A stretch of DNA of 8,607 nucleotides. It comes from an uncultured Clostridia bacterium (GTDB taxonomy: Bacteria; Bacillota; Clostridia; TANB77; CAG-508). This document shows, one piece after another, positions 1 to 6,553 of the stretch. A program made the translations under genes and the position numbers. Under the pieces are notes generated by a model. It was not told the origin of the DNA. It saw only the letters and a list, made by a program, of their open reading frames with translations, and searched no databases. Each line of letters opens with the position of its first letter. Position 1 is the first letter of the stretch. The stretch spans positions 1 to 8,607 of the forward strand of contig CAKPJR010000047.1 in NCBI GenBank assembly GCA_934162925.1, read 5' to 3'.

Positions 1-40
1 AGGCGGGGGAATACCCGTGAGCTTGGAGACCATTGTTTTT
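1..40 (+). other. GC-rich edge fragment, possibly the 3' end of a structured RNA
   Basis: The first 35 bases are far richer in G and C than the rest of the window. They contain a small hairpin (CGGG at 4-7 pairing with CCCG at 14-17) and are followed by a T-rich tract at 36-40. This would suit the tail of a rightward non-coding RNA ending just before the convergent rluD gene. I could not match it to tRNA, 5S, tmRNA, SRP RNA or RNase P from memory. It could also lie in the 3' untranslated region of the leftward operon. Most of the element lies outside the window, so the identity stays open. Confidence 0.25.
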
Positions 41-52
41 AAAATTAATATG

Positions 53-968
53 TTATCTTATATAATTATTTTCTAATTCTTGCAACACGTGTTCAAAATA
101 TTCTGGTAATGGAGCTTCTAATTCCACAATTTTTTTTGTTGTAGGGTGTACAAATTTTAGTTTTGCTGCATGCAACATTTGTCCTACAACACCAAATGGA
201 TTCTTTCCATTTGAATATGTATAATCTCCCACTATTGGATAACCTATTTCTGCCATATGAACTCTTATTTGGTGAGTTCTTCCTGTTTTTATTTTTACTT
301 CTAATAGAGTATATCCATCATATCTTTTTAATACTTTAAACTCCGTAATTGCTTCTTTTCCATTTTTATCTACTGCCATTTTTTTTCTGTCTTTTAAACT
401 TCTTCCTATTGGCATATCTATTGTCGCTTGGTTTTCTTTAACATTACCTCTTACTAATGTAATATATGTCTTTTCTACTTCTCTATTTTTTATTTGATTA
501 CTTATATCTATGTGAGCTTTATCGTTTTTTGCAACTATTACTAGTCCGTGATGTATCTTTATCTATTCTATGAACTATTCCTGGTCTTATTTTTCCACCT
601 ATTCCAGAAAGACTTCCCTTACACTTTGCCATTACCGCATTTACAAGTGTACCATCTGGATTTCCGTTTCCAGGATGAACCACCATTCCTTTTTCTTTGT
701 TTACAATTAATATATCATTATCTTCATAAATAATATTTAATGGCATTTCTTGTGGTAATATATCTATTTCTTTCGGTTCTTCCTTTTCTATTGTTATTAC
801 ATCGCCTAAAATCACTTTATATGATGTACGAACTTTTTTTCCATTTACAAGAATATTTCCCTCATCTATCATTCTTTGTACTGCCACTCTAGAAATTTCG
901 TTTTCTAAATTTGCAATTACTTTATCTATTCTATTTCCTGCTTGTTCTTCTATTTTATATTCCTTCAT
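53..968 (-). pseudogene. rluD: RluD-type 23S rRNA pseudouridine synthase, interrupted by a 1-base frameshift
   Basis: RluA/RluD-family synthases isomerise uridines in the helix 69 region of 23S rRNA. The N-terminal part (968 down to about 549) has an S4 RNA-binding domain at roughly residues 12-60 and the catalytic motif GIVHRIDKDTS, with D136 matching the family's catalytic Asp. There the frame shifts and stops at 519. Dropping one base near 548 restores the family continuation (GLVIVAKNDKAH, then EVEKTYITLVRGNV, MPIGRS and TGRTHQIRVHM) through to the TAA at 53. The repaired protein is 304 residues, normal for RluD. The start at 968 follows AGGAG, which overlaps the lspA stop 8 bases upstream. 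The break is either a real inactivation or a sequence error. No stop codons have accumulated elsewhere in the gene. No clear terminator follows. Confidence 0.9.
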
Positions 969-976
969 TTTTTCTC

Positions 977-1480
977 CTATTTTCTGCTTTTAATAGTTCT
1001 ATAAATTAACTCTATTGCAATAACTATGCAGCCTGTTACTACAAATATATCTGCTATATTAAATACTGGATACTTTAATACTGGATTTATATCAACAAAG
1101 TCTACAACATATCCTCTAGCAACTCTATCTATTAAATTTCCCATTCCTCCTGCAATTATCAATGATATGGCAATTAGTGATATAGTATCTATTTCCTCTC
1201 TTTTTGATATAGCAAACTTCATAAGTATGCCAAGTATAATAATATTGATTATTATAAAAATTAATATGTTATTACTGCCTATTCCGTATGCTCCTCCTGT
1301 ATTTTCTACATATGTGAAATTTAAAACTCCCTTAATTATTTGTATGCTAGAATTAAATACATTTTTTATTACAATTTGTTTAACTATTTGATCTATGCAA
1401 ATAGAAATTAGAATTATAAATATTATAAGTAAAATATTTTTATTTTTTATATTAATTTTCTTATACCTGCTTTCTTTCAT
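977..1480 (-). CDS. lspA: Lipoprotein signal peptidase (signal peptidase II)
   Basis: LspA is the membrane aspartyl protease that removes the signal peptide from prolipoproteins after lipidation. Family signatures are present: IDQIVK in the first membrane helix, ENTGGAYG (family NxGxAFG, here with Tyr), GGMGNLIDRV carrying the first catalytic Asp, and FNIADIFV carrying the second. Four hydrophobic helices fit the fold. The frame is open up to 1516, but that would give a 179-residue protein with a long extra N-terminus. The ATG at 1480 gives 167 residues, closer to the usual size, and overlaps the end of the upstream membrane-protein gene by 20 bases. No strong ribosome binding site is seen for either start, so translational coupling is likely. 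The TAG stop lies inside the rluD ribosome binding site. Confidence 0.93.
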   Translation of the reverse strand: MKESRYKKINIKNKNILLIIFIILISICIDQIVKQIVIKNVFNSSIQIIKGVLNFTYVENTGGAYGIGSNNILIFIIINIIILGILMKFAISKREEIDTISLIAISLIIAGGMGNLIDRVARGYVVDFVDINPVLKYPVFNIADIFVVTGCIVIAIELIYRTIKSRK

Positions 1481-3110
1481 AAATACAAAAATGATCATCT
1501 TCATATAGTTGTTCATATTTTTCTTTATCTTGTTTTATAAATGTTCTTAATTTAGCATCTTTATACATTATTAAATGTGTTATACCATATTTATCTAGTA
1601 CCTCTTCCACATTATCTATACTTAACCCAGCTAAATTTAAATAATCATTAAATATGTCTACTCCTTCATTAAACTCTGGAGAATATAAATCAGCTCTTGA
1701 GTCTATGAATACTGGTATTCCTCTAAACAATAGATAACTTCCATAATTGTATTCATTATATAACTTAATATTTTCAATATCTAAATTATTTAAAATATAA
1801 TCTGCTGCCATTACTGGATAGCTACTTTCGTCTACAAATTTATCTTTCATTTTTGGTTTATAATTTATTATGCTAATAATTAGTACTAAGTTTATAGTTA
1901 TTATCATGCCAAGTATTCCTGTCATTCGTTTTATAAGTTTTTTGCAGCCTTCAGGATCATATTTATTTATCATTGAGCATATTAGTTTATTTAAGATAAT
2001 AGTGCAAACTAATGCAAACATAGAAAATTGTCTTCTAGTGTAAAAGGTTAAGAATACTAATCCTCCCAACATAAATAAATCGCTTAATCTTATTTTTGTA
2101 TCTGTAAAGGTTAATATTGATATAAAAATTATTAGCGCACACATAAAGTCTAAATTTTGTACAAGTGTTAATGGTAAATGTTCACTTATATTTTGAGTTG
2201 TTGTTCCTTGCATGGTTTTTACCAAATATGTATAAGGTGTAAGTCCTAATGGAGTAAGAAGTCCTGTAAATAAGCATATTATCATTATTATAATTAATAA
2301 TTTTACACTATCATTTCCTTTAATTATTATTTTATATGGATTTTCATTAGCTTTTTTTCTTCTTTTTTGAAGAACTTTTATTCTTTCTTCTATTTTTTCT
2401 ATTTTATTTTTTAAATCTTGTATTTCTTCTTCATTTTCAGTCTTTTTAATTTTCTTTTGCAAGCTTATAATTTTGCTATTATTTACAATAGTACTAGAAT
2501 TTGAAAGAATATATATCATATATTCCGCTATATATGGTAAATACAAAATAAAATAGAATGGAAATACTGCAACATGAACGTTTGCTATAATTATTGGTAT
2601 TATTACTAAGCCTATTGCATATCTTTTTCTTTTAGTTTCTAAAAACATTTCTATAAAGTAAACAGTTAATAAAAACAATATAAATGTTGCTAATTGTGCT
2701 CTTGCAGCCAAATAATTTCTTAATAAATACATTGCTCCTATTGTTAATATAAATGATGTTAATTTATTTTTTGTAAGTTTAGTATTTACTAGATACATCA
2801 TTACACCTAAAATTATGCTTAAAACTATTGTTGATATATATACACCTGCTTGTCCTCCTATATTATACACTAGATATATTCCAACATCATATAGCCAATG
2901 TGGATATGTATATTCTAGATTATGATATGAAAATGGGTCTTTCATATCTATTCCATTTTGTATAATATGTTCGCCTATTTTTATTGTATAAAAAGTATCA
3001 TTTTGTAACGTAACTGGTGACAATGCGAAGCAAAATATCGCAATTAAAATTATTGCCATAGTATTAAATCTTATATTTTCTTTGCTTACTTTTCTCTCTT
3101 TTCCTTTCAT
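1461..3110 (-). CDS. Polytopic membrane protein, GT-C glycosyltransferase-like
   Basis: This is a 549-residue protein with about nine or more hydrophobic helices (roughly residues 17-35, 88-108, 117-135, 141-157, 165-203, 270-292, 322-336, 346-382 and 397-416). After the first helix there is an outer loop with QNDTFYTIKIGE and KDPFSYH (D38 and D58), then YPHWLYDVG. The C-terminal soluble part contains YNEYNYGSYLLF and PVFIDSRADLY (D470, R472). This arrangement recalls lipid-linked-sugar GT-C membrane transferases, but the substrate cannot be read. A charged coiled-coil segment at about 212-262 interrupts the membrane region, probably on the cytoplasmic side. The ATG at 3110 has AGGAG seven bases upstream. 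It is the first gene of an apparent operon with lspA and rluD, so an envelope role is plausible. The family assignment is an inference. Confidence 0.65.
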   Translation of the reverse strand: MKGKERKVSKENIRFNTMAIILIAIFCFALSPVTLQNDTFYTIKIGEHIIQNGIDMKDPFSYHNLEYTYPHWLYDVGIYLVYNIGGQAGVYISTIVLSIILGVMMYLVNTKLTKNKLTSFILTIGAMYLLRNYLAARAQLATFILFLLTVYFIEMFLETKRKRYAIGLVIIPIIIANVHVAVFPFYFILYLPYIAEYMIYILSNSSTIVNNSKIISLQKKIKKTENEEEIQDLKNKIEKIEERIKVLQKRRKKANENPYKIIIKGNDSVKLLIIIMIICLFTGLLTPLGLTPYTYLVKTMQGTTTQNISEHLPLTLVQNLDFMCALIIFISILTFTDTKIRLSDLFMLGGLVFLTFYTRRQFSMFALVCTIILNKLICSMINKYDPEGCKKLIKRMTGILGMIITINLVLIISIINYKPKMKDKFVDESSYPVMAADYILNNLDIENIKLYNEYNYGSYLLFRGIPVFIDSRADLYSPEFNEGVDIFNDYLNLAGLSIDNVEEVLDKYGITHLIMYKDAKLRTFIKQDKEKYEQLYEDDHFCIYERKQV

Positions 3111-3142
3111 TCTTGCTCTCCTATTTTATAAACTTTATTTAC

Positions 3143-3170
3143 ATATTAAGAATTTTAGAGTATCTTCCAA
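3143..3170 (-). promoter_or_regulatory. Candidate promoter for the membrane protein-lspA-rluD operon
   Basis: On the minus strand TTGGAA (3165-3170) and TAATAT (3143-3148) are separated by 16 bases and lie just upstream of the start at 3110. The match is moderate and the area is AT-rich. Another partial candidate (TTGGCA near 3210) has poor spacing to a TATAAT-like box. Confidence 0.35.
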
Positions 3171-3258
3171 AAACTCTTTAATACAAATTATAATTTATAT
3201 TATTTATGCCAATATATTATCATATTTAGATTTTTCTTACAACTATTTTATTTTATTA

Positions 3259-3286
3259 TTGCCTTTTTTTGCTATTTTGATATAAT
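3259..3286 (+). promoter_or_regulatory. Promoter for the EEP-family gene
   Basis: TTGCCT (3259-3264) and a perfect TATAAT (3281-3286) are separated by 16 bases. A GGTGA ribosome binding site (3306-3310) then precedes the ATG at 3316 by five bases. This supports the upstream start of the gene rather than an internal one after the frameshift. Confidence 0.6.
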
Positions 3287-3315
3287 TACTATATAAAGTT
3301 TAGTTGGTGATTATT

Positions 3316-4051
3316 ATGATATTAAAATGTATTACACTTAATATGTGTCATGGTCAAGGATTGGATCGGTAAAATAGATGTTAGAAGACAGGCTATTTTA
3401 CTTAGAAAATTTCATCCAGATGTAATCTTCTTGCAAGAAATTGACATGTATACAAAACGTTCTTATTATAGAAATCAATTATATTTACTTAGTAAGTACA
3501 CAGGTCTTACATTTAGAGCTATGGGTACTAACATTAAATATAAAAATGGGTTTTATGGTGATGGAATTTTATCTAGATTTCCTATAGAGTATTCTGCCAA
3601 TTATTTATCTCCGCTTACTGACTCTTCTCATGAACAAAGAGGTATCTTATGCAATAAAATTGCATTTGGAAATACTAAAATAAATGTATTTTCTGTGCAC
3701 CTGTCTACTTTTGAGGAAGAACGAGTTTTAACAGCCAAAGAATTACTCAGAATAACTTCCAAAGTTAACAAAAATGAACCTATAATTATTGGTGGAGATT
3801 TCAATGTAGGAATAAAAAAGATTGGAAATCACAAATATTTATATGAATCTAAAACTTCCTATCCAGAGTATGAAATATTAAAAGAAAAATTTAAAAGTAT
3901 AAATAATTCAGAAATTACATGGCGTTCTAAAGAATCAAATGCTTGTATAGATTCATTTTTTTACTCAAAGCATTTACAGTTATTAAAGCAGGAAACTATT
4001 AAAACAGATATTTCGGACCACTGTCCTGTATATACAGAATTTTTAATATAA
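3316..4051 (+). pseudogene. Endonuclease/exonuclease/phosphatase (EEP) family hydrolase, interrupted by a 1-base frameshift
   Basis: EEP proteins are metal-dependent phosphodiesterases or phosphatases acting on nucleic acids, lipids or other phosphoesters. From the ATG at 3316 the frame reads MILKCITLNMCHGQGLD, then shifts and stops at 3370. Dropping one base near 3367 gives GLDGKIDVRRQAILL and joins the downstream frame to 4051, a protein of 244 residues. Family motifs in the repaired protein are N9 in TLNMCHG, E41 in FLQEID (metal ligand), H128 in SVHLS, D161 and N163 in GGDFNV, D212 in CIDSFF, and D234 with H235 in SDHCPV. There is no signal peptide, so it is probably cytoplasmic. The substrate is unknown. 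It appears monocistronic, with its own promoter and terminator. An internal ATG at 3350 would lose the first motif. The break is a mutation or a sequence error. Confidence 0.85.
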
Positions 4052-4070
4052 AATTAATTAAATGTGTAAA

Positions 4071-4205
4071 AGAAGAAAAGTGGCTTTGCCACACTTTTCT
4101 TCTCGCCGATTTGAGTTTCCGAATGAAATGAGGAAATCTCAAAGGCAATGCGATTATAGCATTTTGTTGAATAGGAAAATCTTCGATTTTTCCTATTCAA
4201 CAAAA
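4071..4205. repeat. Multi-hairpin intergenic element
   Basis: Four inverted repeats follow one another with little space between them. Hairpin one is 4071-4082 with 4092-4103 (12 bp). Hairpin two is 4110-4120 with 4132-4143 (11 bp, one bulge at 4137). Hairpin three is AATGC 4147-4151 with GCATT 4159-4163. Hairpin four is 4162-4181 with 4185-4205 (about 20 bp, one bulge, TTC loop). It has no convincing ORF and no terminal inverted repeat spanning the whole. It lies between convergent genes. It could be a non-autonomous interspersed repeat of the REP or MITE kind, or a structured RNA in the 3' region of the EEP transcript. The base pairing is seen directly; the role is inference. Confidence 0.55.
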
Positions 4206-4230
4206 AACAGCTCTTTTGAGCTGTTTTATT
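4204..4230. terminator. Bidirectional intrinsic terminator between the EEP gene and the SSB-like gene
   Basis: A perfect 10 bp stem (4204-4213 with 4218-4227) has a four-base loop. Read leftward it is followed by six T residues and lies just after the stop codon of the SSB-like gene at 4239. Read rightward it ends in TTTTATTAT, so it can also stop the EEP transcript. Confidence 0.85.
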
Positions 4231-4238
4231 ATATTTAG

Positions 4239-4919
4239 TTACATTGCTTCTGCTTGGCTATTTTCCTCTTCGTCGCTTTTTTTATCTATTACTTCTAAGC
4301 TTCCAATAGATACTTCATAAGCAACTCTTTGTTCTACTCTTCCATCATCAAATTTCTTTTCATACATTCTGCTTTGAACTCTACCTACTATTTTTACTTC
4401 TGTTCCAACTTCCATATTTTCACAGAATCTAGCATTTCTTCCCCAAGCTATACATGGGATATAGTCTGATTTGTTGTATGCTCTATTAACTGCTAGTAAT
4501 AAATCTGCAATTTCTCTTCCAAATGGAGTTTGTCTATATATAGGTTTTTTGCATATGTATCCATTCAAAGTTACTTCGTTTGATACTTTTTCTTTTTGTT
4601 CCTCTTGTTCTTGTTCATTATATTCCATTATATCTTTTGCAAAAACTGTAAGAACTAATCTGTTCCTTTCATTTTCATAGCTATTGTATGATCTAAACTG
4701 TCCTTCTACAACAACTTTTTTCCCTATGCTTAAGTCAAAATTTGCAATTAATCTTTCAGATATAGTGATTGGAATAATATCTTCATTTCCGCTTAAACGT
4801 GGTACCTCTAAGTTAAATAAATAAAAACTTTCTCCATAAATTTCGTGACTAAATGTTTTATCACTAATAATCTTACCTATTAAAACTAGATAATTATTTT
4901 CTGTGTAATTTGTAATCAA
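4239..4919 (-). CDS. Single-stranded DNA-binding-like protein with two OB folds
   Basis: The 226-residue protein has two consecutive OB-fold regions. The first (about 8-100) is divergent. The second (about 113-210) is clearly SSB-like: EVTLNGYICKKPIYRQTP, FGREIADLLLAVNR, YIPCIAWGRNA, VGTEVKIVGRVQSR. An acidic, Gln-rich linker (about 101-112) joins them. The tail is acidic (KKSDEEENSQAEAM) but lacks the DDDIPF-type tip through which canonical SSB recruits partner proteins. It is therefore probably an auxiliary or lineage-specific SSB rather than the main replicative one, which usually sits between rpsF and rpsR. The start is TTG at 4919, eight bases after GGGAGG, and no in-frame ATG serves better. 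It has its own promoter and a strong terminator, so it is likely a single-gene unit. Confidence 0.8.
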   Translation of the reverse strand: MITNYTENNYLVLIGKIISDKTFSHEIYGESFYLFNLEVPRLSGNEDIIPITISERLIANFDLSIGKKVVVEGQFRSYNSYENERNRLVLTVFAKDIMEYNEQEQEEQKEKVSNEVTLNGYICKKPIYRQTPFGREIADLLLAVNRAYNKSDYIPCIAWGRNARFCENMEVGTEVKIVGRVQSRMYEKKFDDGRVEQRVAYEVSIGSLEVIDKKSDEEENSQAEAM

Positions 4920-5004
4920 TTTTATTTCCTCCCTTTTGTTTTTCTATAGTATTTTATTCATTACCTTCGTGTTTTAGAATACTAATTTTTTATTCAACAA
5001 TACT

Positions 5005-5033
5005 ATTATACTACTTTTGGAAGGATTTGTCTA
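5005..5033 (-). promoter_or_regulatory. Promoter for the SSB-like gene
   Basis: On the minus strand TAGACA (5028-5033) and a perfect TATAAT (5005-5010) are separated by 17 bases. The predicted start of transcription near 4998 leaves a leader of about 80 bases. The leader contains a weak TAGTATT/AATACTA pairing upstream of the ribosome binding site. Confidence 0.75.
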
Positions 5034-5052
5034 CATAAAATGGTAAAATAAT

Positions 5053-5529
5053 CTATTTTTTAATTGCTAATATTTTAAATTTTGCTACTCCCCCTGGTGT
5101 TTGCGCTTCTACTACTTGGTTTTTTTTGGCACCCAATAAAGCTGCTCCTATAGGTGATTCGTTTGAAATTCTGTTTTGTGATAAGTCTACCTCTGTTGAT
5201 CCAACTATTGTATATTCAACTTCTTCATTATACTCCATATCTAATACTTTAACTCTATTTCCAACTTGAACTGTTTTTGTATCTATCTCAGACTCATCTA
5301 TTATCCTTGCATATCTTAATTTATTTTCTAATTCTGCTATTTTAATTTCATTTGAAGCTTGTGCATTTTTTGCTTCATCATATTCAGAATTTTCAGATAA
5401 GTCTCCAAAACCTAGAGCAACTTTTATACGCTCTGAAATTTCTGTTCTCTTTTCAGTTTTTAGATACTCTAATTCTTTCTCTAAATTATCATATCCTTCT
5501 TGTGTTAATAATACTTCTTTTTCTTCCAT
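5053..5529 (-). CDS. greA: Transcription elongation factor GreA
   Basis: GreA enters the secondary channel of RNA polymerase and stimulates cleavage of the backtracked transcript, rescuing stalled complexes. The 158-residue length is typical. The N-terminal coiled-coil domain carries the tip motif FGDLSENSEYDEAK, with acidic residues D43 and E46 that help hold the catalytic metal. It continues with the second helix (EIKIAELENKLRYARII). The C-terminal FKBP-like domain (about 85-158) contains VGNRVKVLD, ISNESPIGAALLG and GGVAKFKILAI. The ATG at 5529 has AGGAG nine bases upstream. It lies just downstream of the unknown 303-residue gene and has its own promoter. No terminator is visible before the SSB-like gene's promoter, so some readthrough is possible. 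Confidence 0.97.
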   Translation of the reverse strand: MEEKEVLLTQEGYDNLEKELEYLKTEKRTEISERIKVALGFGDLSENSEYDEAKNAQASNEIKIAELENKLRYARIIDESEIDTKTVQVGNRVKVLDMEYNEEVEYTIVGSTEVDLSQNRISNESPIGAALLGAKKNQVVEAQTPGGVAKFKILAIKK

Positions 5530-5567
5530 TTGGCATTTCTCCTTTAAAATATTACTTAATTCATTCT

Positions 5568-5596
5568 ATACTACTCCACTATTAAAATTTTGTCAA
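5568..5596 (-). promoter_or_regulatory. Promoter for greA
   Basis: A perfect TTGACA (minus strand, 5591-5596) is followed after 17 bases by TAGTAT (5568-5573), about 39 bases before the greA start. The -35 box lies inside the last codons of the upstream unknown gene, so greA may be transcribed both from here and by readthrough. Confidence 0.6.
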
Positions 5597-6493
5597 GTGT
5601 TTAGTATTAAATTCATTTTCTTTTATAATTCCATTATTTCCTATCAATTTTTTTATTTTTATCTTGTCATTTAAAATTATTTTTCTTGCTTTGTATAGTT
5701 CTTTTTTATATATCATACTTTCATATACTAATTCATTTTTAAAGCAATCCAACTTATATTTTTTTGGCATTTTTATTTCAAAGTAATTTACATTTATTCC
5801 ACTAAACTTTTTACTTTTTATTTGAACTTTTTCTAGAATATTTACTATAATTGCCGTGTCATAAATCTTATATTGGTTTATAAGTTCACTTGGAAAATCT
5901 AAATTAAAAATTATTTTCGAGCATGCTAAACTACTTTTTTTATTATTAGAAATGTTTATCAATATTCCATACTCATTGTAGAGATTTTCTTCAACTTTCT
6001 TCCATTTATTAATATGATTTGTAATAATATTTAATGCTTTTACTTCTTTTGCTATATCTATTACTAAGTTTTGATTAAATTCATTAAAGTCATTAACTAG
6101 CATTGAAATTTCGGTTCTTTTAATATCTTCATTTCGTATCTTTAATATGTAAATTATAGTTTCCTTTATTAAACATTTAAATAAATACCTGCCATTTAAT
6201 ATATTTATATTTTTACTATACAAACAATTTTTTAATTCATTTGAATCACTCAAATATTTTGATAAAACTACATTATTAATCCCATCTTCTTCTAAGCTTT
6301 TAATGATTCTTTTTGATAATTTTTTTAGTTTATTTTTGCTTTTATTTTCATTATAAAAAATAGGTAAATTATATATTATTTTATCACTTTTATTTTCTAC
6401 ATTTATAATATTAAAAAAGCACTTTATTTTTGTTACAATCCTTTTTACAAAATCACAAGTTTTTTGTGTTTCTTTTATATAGACAACTTTCAA
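5582..6493 (-). CDS. Unrecognised protein between the pilin-like gene and greA
   Basis: I do not recognise this 303-residue, lysine-, isoleucine- and asparagine-rich protein. It has no signal peptide or clear membrane helix and is probably cytoplasmic. Its middle looks more conserved in style: EISMLVNDFNEF, VIDIAKEVKALNIITN, LYNEYGILINISNNKKSSLA, IIFNLDFPSELINQYKI, AIIVNI. The alternation of helices with short hydrophobic strands followed by Asn or Asp suggests a Rossmann-like alpha/beta fold; this is an inference. The frame is open to a GTG at 6502, but that codon is part of the sequence AGGTGAG (6498-6504), which serves better as the ribosome binding site for the TTG at 6493, four bases on. 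It follows the pilin-like gene by 60 bases, probably in the scpB transcript. Confidence 0.6.
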   Translation of the reverse strand: MKVVYIKETQKTCDFVKRIVTKIKCFFNIINVENKSDKIIYNLPIFYNENKSKNKLKKLSKRIIKSLEEDGINNVVLSKYLSDSNELKNCLYSKNINILNGRYLFKCLIKETIIYILKIRNEDIKRTEISMLVNDFNEFNQNLVIDIAKEVKALNIITNHINKWKKVEENLYNEYGILINISNNKKSSLACSKIIFNLDFPSELINQYKIYDTAIIVNILEKVQIKSKKFSGINVNYFEIKMPKKYKLDCFKNELVYESMIYKKELYKARKIILNDKIKIKKLIGNNGIIKENEFNTKHLTKF

Positions 6494-6504
6494 TATTCTC
6501 ACCT

Positions 6505-6531
6505 AAATATAATATTTGTTTTATTATATTT
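6505..6531 (-). repeat. AT-only hairpin directly upstream of a ribosome binding site
   Basis: A perfect 9 bp inverted repeat (6505-6513 with 6523-6531, nine-base loop), made only of A and T in its arms, abuts the AGGTGAG ribosome binding site of the unknown 303-residue gene. It could be a weak mRNA structure affecting stability or translation, or chance in AT-rich DNA. Confidence 0.35.
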
Positions 6532-6553
6532 AAATTAGACCTATGATATTACA

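Noticed and set aside
540..556. Programmed ribosomal frameshifting as an explanation for the rluD break.
   Set aside because: No slippery heptamer or downstream structure is evident at the site, and RluD is not known to use frameshifting. A simple extra base explains it fully.
548..733. Rightward open frame opposite rluD, rich in Leu, Phe and Tyr.
   Set aside because: It is the antisense shadow of rluD and lacks a ribosome binding site.
1026..1391. Rightward open frame of about 120 codons opposite lspA.
   Set aside because: It lies wholly antisense to lspA, which carries clear catalytic motifs, and has no ribosome binding site or family resemblance.
1481..1516. Upstream ATG at 1516 as the lspA start.
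   Set aside because: It adds 12 residues beyond the usual N-terminus, has no better ribosome binding site, and increases the overlap with the upstream gene.
4071..4205. CRISPR array interpretation of the repeated hairpins.
   Set aside because: The stems differ in sequence and length, there is no repeat-spacer periodicity, and no cas genes are present.
4164..5000. The 10-mer TATTCAACAA occurs both in the hairpin downstream of the SSB-like gene (4194-4203) and in its leader (4991-5000), with an inverted copy at 4164-4173.
   Set aside because: Short AT-rich matches are expected by chance here. The copies do not bracket a clean insertion, and the gene has normal regulatory signals outside or overlapping them.
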